Part shown: positions 47,944-60,480 of the stretch, in pieces
Position numbering within the stretch: the first letter of the stretch is position 1
Layout of the letters: each line of letters opens with the position of its first letter
From: Erodium maritimum
Lineage: Eukaryota > Streptophyta > Magnoliopsida > Geraniales > Geraniaceae
Direction of reading: 5' to 3'
Assembly: GCA_963921825.1 (NCBI GenBank)
Contig: OY997592.1
Location: 18,851,432 to 18,915,431, forward strand
DNA length: 64,000 bases
Program-made: the position numbers and the translations under genes
The notes under the pieces: generated by a model
Databases searched by the model: none
The model's input: the letters and a program-made list of their open reading frames with translations, nothing else
Told to the model about the DNA's origin: nothing

Positions 47944-48167
47944 GATAACAATCAGGTACAAACCTTGTAACTTCGTCAGAACGCAGAACTTTTAATCTGG
48001 ACCCTTGGATCATAGAATTGAAGGCCCAGATTTAATGCATATCTTCTAATATCTTTTTAATTAATACATATCTTGTAATTGATTTCGTAATCAATCACCC
48101 CCACCCCCCCTGAATTTCGGTGGTCATCCGATCTGGCTAATCAATGGCCCAGATTAGTTCTACGTTT

Positions 48168-48168
<1 letters not shown>
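47944..48168. mobile_element. TA-seated element C-h
   Basis: It lies between TA runs (47921-47943 and 48169-48200). The left end GATAACAATCAGGTACAAAC is followed by GTCAGAACGCAGAAC. The right end is the inverse of CAAAACGTAGAAC, lacking the outermost motif. No coding capacity. Confidence 0.6.
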
Positions 48169-48200
<32 letters not shown>

Positions 48201-48202
<2 letters not shown>

Positions 48203-48536
48203 GGCTATCAAGTACAAACCTTATTTCTGGTCAGAACGCAGAACTAATCTACACCATCCAATATTATTCCAATTTTGGAATATCCATAATTCTTTTTCCA
48301 CCAAGTTTATTAATTTGATCTTTCCTGTCTCGTTTCTACTCCGATTTAATTTTTTCTTGCGCCAATATTTTTCTTTTTCCAAGACCTATCTATCAAGTAG
48401 CATATTGAATATGTTTTGAAGCAAGAAAAAAAAGATTTACTCAAAAAAAATAAAAATAAACGAAATTAATGTATGTTTTGTAATTTTCAGTTGTATGTGT
48501 ACGCTAAATTTAATGTATGTTTATGTTGCAAAGTGA
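48201..48536. mobile_element. TA-seated element C-i, right part missing
   Basis: After a TA run it starts GGGGCTATCAAGTACAAACC then GGTCAGAACGCAGAAC. From 48300 to 48420 it matches the arm of C-e (TATCAAGTAGCATATTGAAT). It ends without its inverted arm where LINE E sequence begins, so it is half an element. Confidence 0.6.
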
Positions 48537-48539
48537 AAT

Positions 48540-49920
48540 GTTATGGATAAGCCTCTAACGTAACCTCTATGACAAGTACTCACCGGGCCTTACCAAGGAA
48601 AGGAGCCCAAACCTACCTCTGAACACACACTCACTAGACCTGACGGAAAAATAGACAGGCACCTGAAAGGGCTAAGGAACTAGAGGTTGAACTCCTCAAA
48701 CATAGCACAACAGCTCATCAGCTCATCAATTGGAGACTCAATCAAGTTAAGGAGGGTAAACTACTAGTCGGCCACACTCAGGCTGGATAAATGCTGCACC
48801 CTGGCTCGAAGGATACTGGGCTCGATAGCTGCCTCCTTAGAGAAGACATGTCGATTCTGCTCAACCTACATATGCCACAAACTCAACAACCCGATACCAT
48901 TCAACGCAGACCTCAACCGACATACCCCAACAGAGACACCCACAACTCCAAAAGAGCGACGGAACCACCAGGAGAGTGCCAACAACACCCCACAATGCCA
49001 AGATAAGAGAAAAACATCTAGGACCACGAGCAAGACACAAACAAATGACTGATATCCTCTCTAGTAAGATTTCACAACATACAACTCCACCTGCCAATCG
49101 GGATCGACACCTCCTTATCCACCAAGAAAGAAAAATAGTGGGGACCCCACGCTGAGAAAAGAGCCAAGAAAGCGTCTGAACCTTAGGCAAAACTGGGGAT
49201 GACCAATTAACTAATGACCAAGGCATACCCACAATAGCCCCCCAACCTATTAAGCTCTGGCCGACGAGAAACCTCCTAGCGCCCAGGACCAGACCAACGA
49301 ATCAACGCTCACACAAGTCAACCGAACCCATGCCAGCCGCGTCCGGATCACCTCTAACTCCTCTTTTCCCTAACCCAAAGAGTCCCACTAACTGGTTAGA
49401 CCCACTCACGATGACCCTCCACCACCTTATAAAGACGAGGAACCAGATCACTAGTACTGTGTCAAAAAGCCACAGATCCTCCCAAAACCGAATCGTGGTC
49501 TAAGTCCCGAGATCCCATCGTAAAGTGCCAAACCAAACACTCATTTAAACCCCGGATTACACATTAAACCCACCACATGCCTACTGAAAGGCAAAGCGGT
49601 TCTTAGAGAAACTAATAGCACCCAAGGTACCACTCTGACTCACTCCACCCATGACAAGCACAAAGAATCTGCCTCTAGAAAGCAAGTCTTTCCATAGCAA
49701 ACCGCCACCATCATTTCATAATAAGGCTCACATTCACCTTCGAGAGAGAACGAGCACAAAGCCCAACTGAATCCAAGGACCTGCACATCACGTCCCACGG
49801 AACCCTAAAGAGACTTCTCATCTCTCTTCCCGTGCACCATAAGAATCTTCTCTACAGACCTCCAACAAATGGACTACTCTTTTGGGGGCCCTAAACACTG
49901 ACATAAAGAAGATCGGCATG
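48540..49920 (-). pseudogene. LINE E ORF2 3' fragment (zf-RVT and tail)
   Basis: Minus-strand frames include TIRFWEDLWLF (near 49500), a zinc-binding trace with REDISHLFVSC (near 49050) and a tail GLLSLWHM...EQNRHVFSK (48885-48830, the LW.....NR..F motif). Frames change repeatedly. No RT palm or endonuclease is present. Upstream sequence to 49920 has further weak LINE-like words. Confidence 0.6.
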
Positions 49921-49927
49921 CGTGCTA

Positions 49928-50360
49928 GAGTATTGGTCACACACGTTGTGCTACCCAGCGTTCAAAAATCACATTTACGATACCCTAAAGTATTGGTCAT
50001 ATACGCTATGCTACGAGATTTTTTGTTTCTTTTTTGTAAATTTGTTTGATCGTAAGATGTAAATGTGTTTTTCAGTTTTTTTTTTATTATGTAGTTAACT
50101 TATTTTATTTTTTACTTTATAGCTATTTTTTTTTATCAAATGATGGTCATATGGTAATTTCTTTTATATAATTCATAAGGTTTCAATGAGTAAGGGAAGA
50201 ATCGTGATTTCACTCTTCACTTACCAATTAAATGGATCAAGTGACTAACATAATGAAATATTCCATCCATTTTTACTAACGAAAGTTTGTGACCAAAAGT
50301 TAAAGTATCGTAAATATGATTTTTAAACATTGGGTAGCACATCGCGTGTGACCAATACTT
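49928..50360. mobile_element. MITE with long terminal inverted repeats, TA flanks
   Basis: The left arm (GAGTATTGGTCACACACGTT... to about 50010) is inverted at 50280-50360 with roughly 80% identity, including GTGCTACCCA and AAAAATCA.ATTTACGATAC. TA precedes and follows the element. The two-base flank suggests a Stowaway/mariner-type target, but TA alone is weak evidence. No coding capacity. Confidence 0.65.
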
Positions 50361-50399
50361 TATGGTAAGTTACTATCTTTTGGCCAAGTTACAAAATAG

Positions 50400-53300
50400 G
50401 GTACCATCATAGTGAAGAAGACCAAAGACCGAGGTCGCTCCTGGAATTCAAACAAAAAAAATATAGATTTGGTCAATTGTGCTTCATCCAGTAATAATAT
50501 GGTTAATGATGAAGAAATCAGGTACGGTCCAGCAAGTGAGTACATAAAAGATGCATTTCTATTATGCGGTCACACTACTACTGATGATGATAATCAATAA
50601 TTATCCTAATGATTTTAGTAGTTCGATTGCAAATGAAGAAGCCGAAATGTACAGAAAAATGTGGAGTGAACAACAAATTCCTTTGTACGAACGGAAAATA
50701 GAAAACAAATTGTCAACCTTATGAATTGGGAAAATTTCACTTTAACACCCTGCCAAACATTTAATTTCACTTTGATACCCTGACATAAATTTTTAACACT
50801 TTCATACCCTAACAAAACTTTTAATTTCACTTTCATACCCAGCCGTCAGATTCTGTTAACTTTGCATCCAAAAATAGGTAAAATGTCCAAAATACCCTTA
50901 ATTATTATTCAAATTTTCAATCTCATTCCATTGAAGTCAAAACTTGAAAATAAGTGAAATGACAATAATACCCTCCATTGTTAGGGTGTTAAAATGAAAA
51001 ATATCCTTCAAAATTTTCAAATTTTTCAAAATCACTTTTTTTTATTAATTCAGTTTTTGTTTATGAAAAATATTTTTTTTATTTTAAAAAATTCAGTTTT
51101 ATTAGAAAAAATTATTTTTGTGTTAAAATATCAGATTTTATTTTTAAAAATCATTTTTATTTTATAAAATCATTTATAGTTTAATTCATATTTTTATTTA
51201 TTTTTCAATTCAACACCCAATTATAATAATTATAATAAAAAAATTATAAACCCTGTAACCTAATCTAACCTAACAACACACCGTACATATCAAACCTACA
51301 CACTAAAAAAGATCTTATATCATCTTCTTCCTTGAGACCACAACGTCGCCAATCTACTGCTCCTTCCTTCACCTTTGTTCGTGAGCTCTGACGAGGTCAC
51401 GACAAGGCCAGGCAAGACCAGGCGAGGCCACGACAAGACGAGATGAGACCGCCGCTCGTTCTCTCCCTTCCGTCATCGCTCAAGTTCAGTGCAAATGGGA
51501 GTTGTTCGTCCCTCGAGTTGTAATGGTTCTCCCTTCCACCAATCTACCTTTCTCTACTGCTCCTCCCTCGAGCTATAATGGCTCAAAACGAGGCTGACCT
51601 TGTCAGAGTTGTTCGTCCGAATCGGCTTGAAATCGTCGACAATCTGGTTCGGGAGAAGAACACAAAGGGTGACCTGGTTTGAGAAATTTTCAGATCTAGT
51701 TCGAGCCTCAACTACAAATCTGAAATTTTTTTAGATTCTGAAATCGTGATGTATTGAATTTTTTGAAGTTTTTGTTTCGATTTTGTTTTATTGAAACTTG
51801 GTGGAATGGTGTTGAACGATGGGGTTGATTTGGATGAAGGAGGGGGTTGATTTGGAAATTGAAGAACATGAACGTGGGGTTGATTTGAAGCTGAATCATT
51901 GTTCAATTCTCAGATGGGGGTTGATTGTAAATTGTAGAACAATGACGAAGATGAAGTGTTTTTTTGTAATTAGTTAATAATATAAAAATAAAATTAATAA
52001 AGAAATAAACGTATAAAAAAGAAATTTCGAAATTATTAACATAAAAAATTAATTTTGTGAAATTTAACTAAAATAAATAAATAAATTATTAATGTAAGAT
52101 AAAGGAATTGAAAACAATAATTATAAAGAAATAAAGAATTTGAAAAACTGAATTTTTAAAAATAAAAATAATTTTATAATAAAAATTGAATTTTTAAAAA
52201 TAAAAAATATTTTTTTTATAAATAAAAACTGAATTAATAAAAATAAAAAGTGATTTTGTAAACTTTGAAAATTTTGAAGGATATGTTTCATTTTAACACC
52301 CTAACAATGGAGGGTATTATTGTCATTTCACTTATTTTCAAGTTTTGACTTCAATGGCATGAGATTGAAAATTTGAATAATAATTAAGGGTATTTTGGAC
52401 ATTTTACCTATTTTTGGATGCAAAGTTAACAGAATCTGACGGCTGGGTATGAAAGTGAAATTAAAAGTTTAGTTAGGGTATGAAAGTGTTAAAAATTTAT
52501 GCCATGGTATCAAAATGAAATTAAATGTTTGGCAGGGTGTTAAAGTGAAATTTTCCCTTATGAATTTGATGACATTTAAAGATGAATACAATACGAGAAT
52601 GAAGCTTTCAGTGGGTGGTGTGCGTATGTGAAGACAGCGTATCCGGTTCCTAACACTCATCCACATTCATTCACAGAAGCGAACAAATCGGTAAAGAGTG
52701 TCAGAATAGGTAATGTAAAGTACGATGCTTGTGAATTTAGGTACACATTATACTATACAGAAACTACTGGTTGGGAAAAATGTCCCATTGGTGACATGCC
52801 TCGGTACGAGAAGTAAAAAGGGACCCGAAAACTAAAGGCAAAGAAGCTCGTTTGACACTTCTCAATCAATCCACAAATGCAGAAGTTGTATAGTTCACCT
52901 TATATTGCAGACAAAATTTGTTGGTGTGATAAAAGGAATGTGAACAACAATATGATGACACATCCTACTGATGGTGGAACTTGGAAAGCTTTCGATAGGG
53001 AATACCATGATCCATTTGGAATAGAAGCCCGAAACGTGCGTTTTGTGTTGGCCCCGACGAGTTTTTTCCATTTAATGCAACTACTGTGGCTCATAGCTCG
53101 TGGCCCATTGTTGTGATTCCTTAAAACTTTTCCTCAGACATGTGCATGAAGAAAGATGTTAAGATATTTATGTTGTCGATATCAGTGTGTAAGTCGCCTG
53201 GGAAGTGTCTCAGTGTGTTGATGAGACCCGTGACTGACGAGTTGCTAAATTCATGGAAAAATGGCGTTGTGACATTTGATGCATTCCATAATACAACGTT

Positions 53301-54304
53301 CATGATGTGAGTTGTTGTAGTGTGGACCATCAGCGATTTTCGTGGTTTATGAATGTTGGGGGACATTCAGGCTAAGGGTTAAAAGGCATACCCGATTTGT
53401 ATGGATGACATTGTTGCGAATCACGAGGATAGTAGATGTATTCCTACGAGGCGTGAAAGGGGTTCGACATCAGGCATAAATATTGCATGGTAAGTCTTAG
53501 TAGGAAGTATTACTACAGTGTTGAGGGTCAAAGGGAGAAAAGACTATTAAAGCCCTCATGTTCTGGTCATGATTTATACAAGAAAATTAGAGCTGAAGTG
53601 AAACATTATATTGTAGAATAATTGCATCCAAAGTTTTCTGAGAAAGTTGGGCACAAAAGGTTGTGTTGGACACATATGTCAATATTTTGGGACCTTTCAT
53701 ATTGGAGAATGTTGGGGACAAGACGCGCACTAGAGGTGACGCACATTGAAAAAAATGTATGTGATAATCTTGTGGGAACACTGTTGAACTTGACCGAGAA
53801 GACAAAGGATGACTTTAAAGCCCATAAAATATGGAAGGACAAAGGTGTTCATGAGGTCATATGGCCAAAGACGAGCACGCTAAGGATTTGCATGACACAT
53901 GCAAACTTTGCGGTCAGGCCAGAGAAGCGTGAGGAAGTGCTTGAAAGGATTGCATCAATGTATTACCATTCTGGATATGTCGGAGGTTTGAAAAACAAGG
54001 TGCAATTGGCATATAAAATTTTTAAGGTTAAAAATTCTAGATATGCATGTTTTTCTTAAGCGCATAATACATATCATAACTATATGTGGAACCACCCATG
54101 ACCAATGTCATTTGTGAGCTTAACAGTTTCTCCCATACCCTTTGTGTCAGAGAGATCTCCAAGGAGCGGGTCCACTCGATGAAGAAAGATATTGTTGAAA
54201 TTCTCTACAAGTTGGAGATGATATTTTCCCCACCTTTCAATATCATCATGATTCATTTATGTTTATACTTTCCAGATCAAATCTGTTGGTTTTTTTTTCC
54301 TTAG
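50400..54304 (+). pseudogene. CACTA (En/Spm) TNP2 transposase relic, interrupted by a MULE
   Basis: The N-terminal trace EEAEMYRKMWSEQQIPLYE is at 50625-50690. After the MULE: WKAFDREYHDPFGIEARNVRF (52983-53045), KIFMLSISVCKSPGKCL (53161-53211) with MRPVTDEL (53220), then SIFWDLSYW (53680) and EVTHIEKNVCDNLVGTLLNL (53733-53792), all conserved in the plant TNP2 (Transposase_21) family. ISKERVHSMKKDIVEILYKL and MIFSPPF (54150-54240) match the DUF4218 region downstream. Stops and frame changes are frequent. The terminal CACTA repeats of this element were not found. Confidence 0.82.
50728..52557. mobile_element. Long-TIR MULE, 1,830 bp, target duplication TTATGAATT
   Basis: Terminal inverted repeats start GGGAAAATTTCACTTTAACA and run about 400 bases with high identity. 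The nine bases on each side (50719-50727 and 52558-52566) are both TTATGAATT. The arms are AT-rich; 51330-51690 is GC-richer, with tandem ACAAGGCCAGGCAAGACC-type units. No transposase is present. This fits a non-autonomous MULE, and the composition step raises a Pack-MULE (captured fragment) reading. It lies inside the CACTA relic. Confidence 0.92.
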
Positions 54305-54589
54305 AACAAGCCCACCATGCACTACGTCATTTGAGTTAATAATAAATTGTTAATTGATTTATTATCATGAAGTTGTAATGTTAGTGAAATTGATAATATA
54401 ATACTTCCTATAAGGTATTAGGGAAATCCAGTCTAAAAGGAAAACTGCTGAGAACGGAAACATTACACTTACTAAACTCGCGGGTACCGAAAATAAGACG
54501 ATTGGCGATAAACGGAGAACTATCATATGACCGAGCGGACTGAGAACTTAGCATTCACGTTGAGGGGAGGTAGGGATAGACTGGGATGA

Positions 54590-56040
54590 GGTGGAATACA
54601 TGTATATCTATAAGACTGAGGATCATGATCTCACGATGGACATCGGGTCAATTGCTCGTAGTAGTATCCCAATGGTAACGAAATGGTCTGACCTCATAAC
54701 AACAAGTCGATTGGCGCTTTTGGAACGATTATCCGTAAGCACTATAGAACTTTCAATTTTTTCTTACTTTATTATGTTCAATTGTTTTTTAGAGATTAAT
54801 GTCCAAGTTACTTTTTTATCTAGTCCTTGTACGAATTATCCGAAGACTATGAACCGATATAAAGAGCAACGCTAAGAACCGGTACATAGAATGGAAGAAC
54901 GAGTTCAAGGATTGGTAGGCTGAGTATAAGGAGGAGGAGTTTAAGAAAGGCAACAACCTGTATGATGTCGTCCCGTTAGAGTTCCTCACCTACCCCGAGT
55001 AGTGGAGGTTGAATCGTGACCACTAGGAGTCGCTCATGGGGAGTAGTAATTACATTGTTCTCACTATTTTATTTTGTGCTTCGTATATAATGACTTTCTT
55101 AAAACGTGAGACTTTGAAATGTTAGGCCAAGTCAGACCAGAGTAAGATCGGCTCAGAAAAAGCATGAGTTGAAAACCCATGGGGGAAGTAAGTTGATGCA
55201 CAGGTATGCATCGAGATACAAAGCTTCTAAGACGGACGCGTCCCACACTCCCGAAATTTGTGTTGTAGTAAGGTATTTCTAGCCCAACGATGCACACTCT
55301 CGACCAAGATACATGGGGTAGTATTTAAATCATTAAACTAATGCATTAAATTAAACTTAATTATTACTTACAATTAACGTTTTATTGCATTTTCCAATCT
55401 ATCTTAGTAAAAGTTGTTATCAGCCCATGAGGACTACATAGTGACCCTATAAGCTACAACCCTGGCCATACAAGAGTGTGGGGTCGATGATACGTCAGTC
55501 TAGTCCGTGGAAAAGAAACTCTTGGAGGTTGACGCGATCACCAAGCATGTCGGTGTATCTAAGGGACAATTCAAGGCCCGAATCATGAAGAAAGTGAATG
55601 TCTAGCAGCTCAAGGATCTTGCCGATTCATCCAGCTCTGCGTTAGTCGAACCCTCTTAGAAGGTGGACAAACTCATGCGTCTTTTTCCAAGAGCAATAGC
55701 AATTGTTAGCCACATTGACCGAGGAAAGGGAGCAAGACAAAAAAACGTCAATAATAGTTTGACGCGCAAAAGAGGAAGGACATGAAATGCCAAGAAGAAT
55801 TGGCCTCCCAACTCATCTTACTCAAAAAATCATCAAATGGCAGGGCCTCGACTGTTGTGTCCTCGGCGCTGGGACAACTTCGACTAGTTAGTTCCCGTTT
55901 CTGTTATACTTTGACATACGATGATGTGATTTGGACTATTTTTGTTTCAGATAGTTTACTGTTGCTTTCGTTAAAAAATATATTTAATTTGCACTTTCAA
56001 TTTCTGTTTTGGATGACATAGACTGTTACTTGTTGTGATG
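54590..56040 (+). pseudogene. Possible second CACTA gene relic (TNPA/Transposase_24-like)
   Basis: Downstream of the TNP2 relic, short frames include EWKNEFKDW and YPE.WRLN (54890-55015), then ELKTHGGSKLMHRYASRYKA (55165-55225) and a downstream KEDMKCQEEL-type charged stretch (55770-55800). These resemble the basic and coiled regions of plant En/Spm second-gene proteins, as expected next to TNP2. Stops are frequent and the similarity is judged by eye, so the call is tentative. Confidence 0.4.
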
Positions 56041-56628
56041 TTTTGGAATTTGCAGGTTTATTTTAGGGTTAATTTCTTTTCACTACCCTAACTATTATTA
56101 CTTTTTCATCTCACTATCCTAACTTTAATTCTTGGTACCTCACTACCTTAGGATGCAATTTTTTCTACTTTGATACTCGCCGTCAACTTGCCCCATTTTC
56201 CCATATGAAAACTTAAAAATTCCATAATATCCCTCACTAACAGTCAAAATTTCAAAAGCAAGTCATTGGTTTTCAAAAGTTCTTTTTGTTTATTTATTTT
56301 ATAAAAAACTATTATTTATTTTATAAAAATTATATTTCCTTTTAAAATATTAATTAATAATTTTTTAAAAACAATATTTATATATATAATCATATTTTAA
56401 TTTTAAAAATATTAAAAATCAGATTTAAAATTTTAAAAATATATAAAAATCAGTTTTTATATTTAAAATAAGATCATTATTTAAAAAATATAGTTTTGAA
56501 AATTATTTTTCATAAATGTAAATTATTCAGTTTTGAAATTTCTTTTTATAAATAAAAACTATTCTTATTATTTTTTTATAAATTATTTTTTGTTATTAAT
56601 AATTTTTTTCCGAAAAATACTTCTGTAA
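56041..56628. other. MULE-like end sequence and AT-rich tract
   Basis: GGGTTAATTTCTTTTCACTACCC (56066 on) and the following ACTACC/CACTATCC words resemble the style of the long-TIR MULE end at 50728, but no matching right end was found. 56270-56628 is almost pure A/T. Confidence 0.35.
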
Positions 56629-58645
56629 TTTTTTTTTGATAAGCGAAAAGATTTTATTAGGCAAACGTTCTACAAGAAAATAAAACGATGCAAGAAAAAC
56701 GATCCTAAAAAGGACCTTTTCCCCAAACCGATACAAGCACAAAGCCAAACTAAAACAAAAAACAGAACAGGGAGCAAGCGAAACAGAGCACCGCCCTCGA
56801 GACCTACTTCCTATCCGGATTCAAGCAGAGAAATCGGGTAGAAACCGGAACGGGCGATACTTCAGGAATAACCTCAAACTCGCTATCCTCAACGTCCTCT
56901 TCAACCTCCACAGGCTGTGGGGATCCAAAACCTGTGGAACGGGAAACAACCTTTTTCACGAATCTCTTGCTAAAACTCCACGATCCTTCTTTACTTTGTT
57001 TAGCAATATCGATAGCGAAACCTCCAGCCGAACCTCTTTGATCAGCAGATGTTTTGGCTTGTGTCAGGTAAAAAACAGTTGGAGGAACTGTCTCTTTTGG
57101 CTGGCCCTTTTTTGGGCGACCACGCTTCCTTGGAACCTCAACGAGACTGGGTTTACTCAGAAGAATGTCTTTCCACGGACTACACTGACACTCGAATTCC
57201 ATAATTGGTTCTGCATAGACCTGCATATCTGAATCCGACCCCACAACAGCCGACGGCCTCAAATCCGTGTAAATGCATTTAAAAATGTCAAACAATCTCG
57301 GATCGCTGGCCGACTTGTGAGCATCTGGGCCTGGACCACCACTTGGCCCGTTAGCAAGTCCACCTTGACTAGTTGACTTGCCTGCACTTGACCCAAGCCC
57401 AGCTCCCAATCCCCCACGCAGCTCATCGCGCAAATGGAACTCCAGATTCGGCTGCTTGTCAACAGAACCCACATCACAGCCCACTTCCACACGGGCTTCT
57501 ACAAGTTGAGCAGGCCCAACTCCATCACAGTCCAATACGACACCATGACAGTCGTTTGACCCTTCATCTCCGGTAATATTGCGTGCTGACACCGGATTCA
57601 GAGTACTCGAAGTCAATTTACTTGAATCCCTCAATTCGCGCAACATTAAATCAGATTGATCGGAAATCACTTGAGTATCCAAAAAAATCGGAAACTCCTG
57701 CAAATCCGGATGCAAAACCGCCACCTCCACTGCCGACTTGCACCCGAGCATCTCCGGCGATGGTGTTGTATCTAGCTCGCGAGAAGGCGCGTTACCAACC
57801 GCCGTCGAAGGAGAAACTCCATCTTCTACAACCTGCTTCCTGTGAAAGGACAGAGTCTCAGGAATCAACCCAGAAGACATGCTCTGTTTCGAATTGGGCA
57901 TGCTCTGTTTTACGTGTTCGGAAATTTTGGCTACTGAATCACGAGTATTGCCCGTACCCGGCCAATCTAATGCAACGAATAACAAATACCCATTATACTT
58001 GAAGCCATTAAGGGTCTCGATTGCCTGTAAAGCCGATTCCGAGGATGAGAATTCTGCGAACCCAAAATATCGCCCCTTTCGATTTGCCTTTTTCACGACT
58101 GAAACTGACTTCACTTCACCGAAAGGCTGCAAGGAATGCCGGACCCAATCTTCTGAAGTACCCCAGGGAAGATTATACAAAAAAATCTCGCACCCAGTAC
58201 CAACTTTCTTCACAGATTTTTCGGGAACCTTGAGGCTCTGTTTTTCCTCAGCACAACCGAAATCGCCAGATTTACGTCTGACCTCCCTTTCCACCTCTGA
58301 ATCAAGCGTGGTCTGGGCAATCGGAACGGTAACACCCGGCGATAACCCGTCCTCTCCGGCCTGACCTGTATGAGTTGCGTCCCTTGATTTCCTCGACTTT
58401 ACCGTCCTAGCACTTTTTTCAGCCGAACCCTCTTGCCAACTCTCCCTTAAGACATAACCTTGGCATCAGATCCATCTTCTGAAACAGCAGAAGCGATCGT
58501 AACATACTCTCCGTAGAGAGAAATCAAAGTGGAGCCAAAGAGATCAAAGGGAAGGATAGCCGGAGGCATCTCTAGCAAGAGAGATTGTAAACTATTTTCA
58601 TGGGTATATTATTTGTATGTATTTTGTGGAAATTTCATAAAACAC
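56629..58645 (-). mobile_element. ORF1-only LINE-derived retroposon
   Basis: On the minus strand it ends GCCTAATAAAATCTTTTCGC, TTATC and an A9 tract (56629-56637 as T on the plus strand). Flanks ACTTCTGTAA (56619-56628) and ACTTCTATAA (58646-58655) differ at one base and fit a target-site duplication. Between lie a leader of about 75 bases, one split ORF and a 170-base 3' UTR. There is no endonuclease or RT. Confidence 0.7.
56804..58569 (-). pseudogene. LINE ORF1-type protein with RRM and AT-hook, split by a frame change
   Basis: An ATG at 58569 opens MPPAILPFDLFG, which stops at 58447. A second frame is open from 58465 to 56804 (553 codons) but has no ATG before the RRM; the frames overlap by under 20 bases, so one indel probably separates them. 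Counting from the GTG at 58294, an RRM spans residues 37-110 with RNP2 IFLYNL and RNP1 KGRYFGFAEF. A Ser/Gly-rich middle follows, then an AT-hook-like PRKRGRPKKGQ at 388-398 and an acidic tail. RRM-type ORF1 proteins are known in plant LINEs, where they bind element RNA. A host RNA-binding retrocopy is the alternative. Confidence 0.7.
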
Positions 58646-58655
58646 ACTTCTATAA

Positions 58656-59090
58656 ATTTTTATTAACAATTATTTTAAGAAAATTTTCATATCTTATTGA
58701 TTTAATTTATGTTTTAATTTTTCAGAAATTTTAGTATACGCAGAAGATGAAGAACAAACACATCTGGAGTGTAGCAATGTAAGGCCTACAACTCAAGCAC
58801 TTGTTCACACATCTCAGTTTCATCCCTTCAACCCCACGATACCTTTACTCATCTTCCATAACACCAATGACTTATCTGCCCAACACACAACATTTCACTC
58901 TAGAGTCGAAAATAAAAAATCCAACCTCAATTTTCTCAAACCCAATTTCATCCTAAATTTACCCAAATTCTAAATCCGAACCAAACTCAAAGTCCTCGAC
59001 CTCGATGTCGTCGTATTGGATCTCACAGAGAGAAGGAAGAGAGAGGAAGGAAGAGGTGAGGATGGAGCAGAGAGCTCCGTCTCTGATTCC
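58656..59090. other. Host sequence of the 3.1-kb LTR, left side, unidentified
   Basis: AT-rich then C-rich sequence. Together with 62182-62324 and 62989-63400 it may be one older unit broken by the LTR and a MITE. No gene was recognised. Confidence 0.35.
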
Positions 59091-59095
59091 AAGCC

Positions 59096-59253
59096 TGTCA
59101 CGCCCCGAATTCGGTAGAACCGAACCCGGAACGCGAACGGTGAAACAATAAAACAATTTTCAAACATTTTAAGTTGTCACGCCCCGAATTCGGTAGAACC
59201 GAACCCGTAATGCGAACGGTGAAACAATAAACAGAGTTCAAACAATTTAATAA
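59096..59253. repeat. 79-bp tandem duplication at the LTR start
   Basis: TGTCACGCCCCGAATTCGG starts at 59096 and again at 59175, and similarity continues through GCGAACGGTGAAACAATAAA in both units. Confidence 0.9.
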
Positions 59254-60159
59254 CCTGCTTAAAAAATCACCACTTAAGTTAATCAAAATTATATTTTACA
59301 ACTGAAAACACGTCCAAAACAAGCGGACAAAAAAACAAAGCGTACGTCGCTAAACTCCCAAAAACCCGGACTCCCGCTCCCAGCTCTTCAAGCTTCGAGA
59401 GTTCCCCTAGTCTGTCTCGCGACCAGTACCTATAGGAAAGGCAGCTAGGGGTGAGCGTTCGCTCACCACCATGGATACCAGACTGACTACGACATACTAT
59501 CAGAAAATGCCGGAAACACCAACAACAAGCCAAACACCGGGGACTACTATCCCCAAACTCAAGTAACCCGACTGTCACACGAAAACTGTTACTTTCCCCA
59601 ACCAACTCAATCCCGGACGCGTAATGTAGACCCGACACAGCAGTTACAAGCTCCACCAAAGACGCAAAAGATAACCACGCAACACCCAAGATCACAAAGT
59701 ATCGCACACAACAATCAAGATCACAAAGGATCGCACTCCAGCTACTCAGTGCCGGTTGCTGACCGGCTGGGCTTGAGCCTGCCCCACGCAACTTCCCCGA
59801 CACGCAGTCGGGCCAGGCGGTCGACCTGTTCGCGACATATACAGCAATACTTTTCCGATAGCTAGTCGGAAGGGGAGTCGCCCTTCATCGCAGAAGACTG
59901 CACAACTTTACCGATGGTTAGTCGGAAGGCTAGCCAACCCCCACGCGCGCGACCACAGTACCCCTTTATCGCAGAAGAATCCACAACTTTACCGATGGTT
60001 AGTCGGAAGGCTAGCCAACCCCCATACGCGCGACCACAGGACCCCTTTATTGTCAGGCGGGCCCCCAACCTCCATGCAATCACAGTCAACACCCAAGGTT
60101 CAACAAATAGCGACAATGATATACGACTCACTACCCTTGGCAGGACAGTCCACAACAAT

Positions 60160-60480
60160 ACAGGTTTAACACCCCACAGGCACACATGGCCACCCACGAC
60201 ACACCAACAATAATATACGGGTTCAACACCCCAAAGGCACTCATGGCCACCCATGACACACCAACAGTAATATACGGGTTCAACACCCCAAAGGCACTCA
60301 TGGCCACCCACGACACACCAACAGTAATATACGGGTTCAACACCCCAAAGGCACTCATGGCCACCCACGACACACCAACAGTGATATACGGGTTCAACAC
60401 CCCAAAGGCACTCATGGCCACCCATGACACACCACAGTAATACACGGGTTCAACTCCCCACAGGCACTCATGGCCAACCA
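60160..60480. repeat. 57-bp tandem repeat, about five units, inside the LTR
   Basis: ATGGCCACCCA(C/T)GACACACC recurs at 60186, 60243, 60300, 60357 and 60414, with a diverged start at 60470. The unit is a multiple of three, so every frame translates into periodic peptides; these are not genes. Confidence 0.95.

Noticed and set aside
59279..59803. 174-aa minus-strand frame
   Set aside because: Lies wholly within the 3.1-kb solo LTR, has no domain, and is explained by GC content.
60160..60480. Regular repeats suggestive of a CRISPR array
   Set aside because: The units are contiguous 57-bp copies without unique spacers, in a plant LTR.
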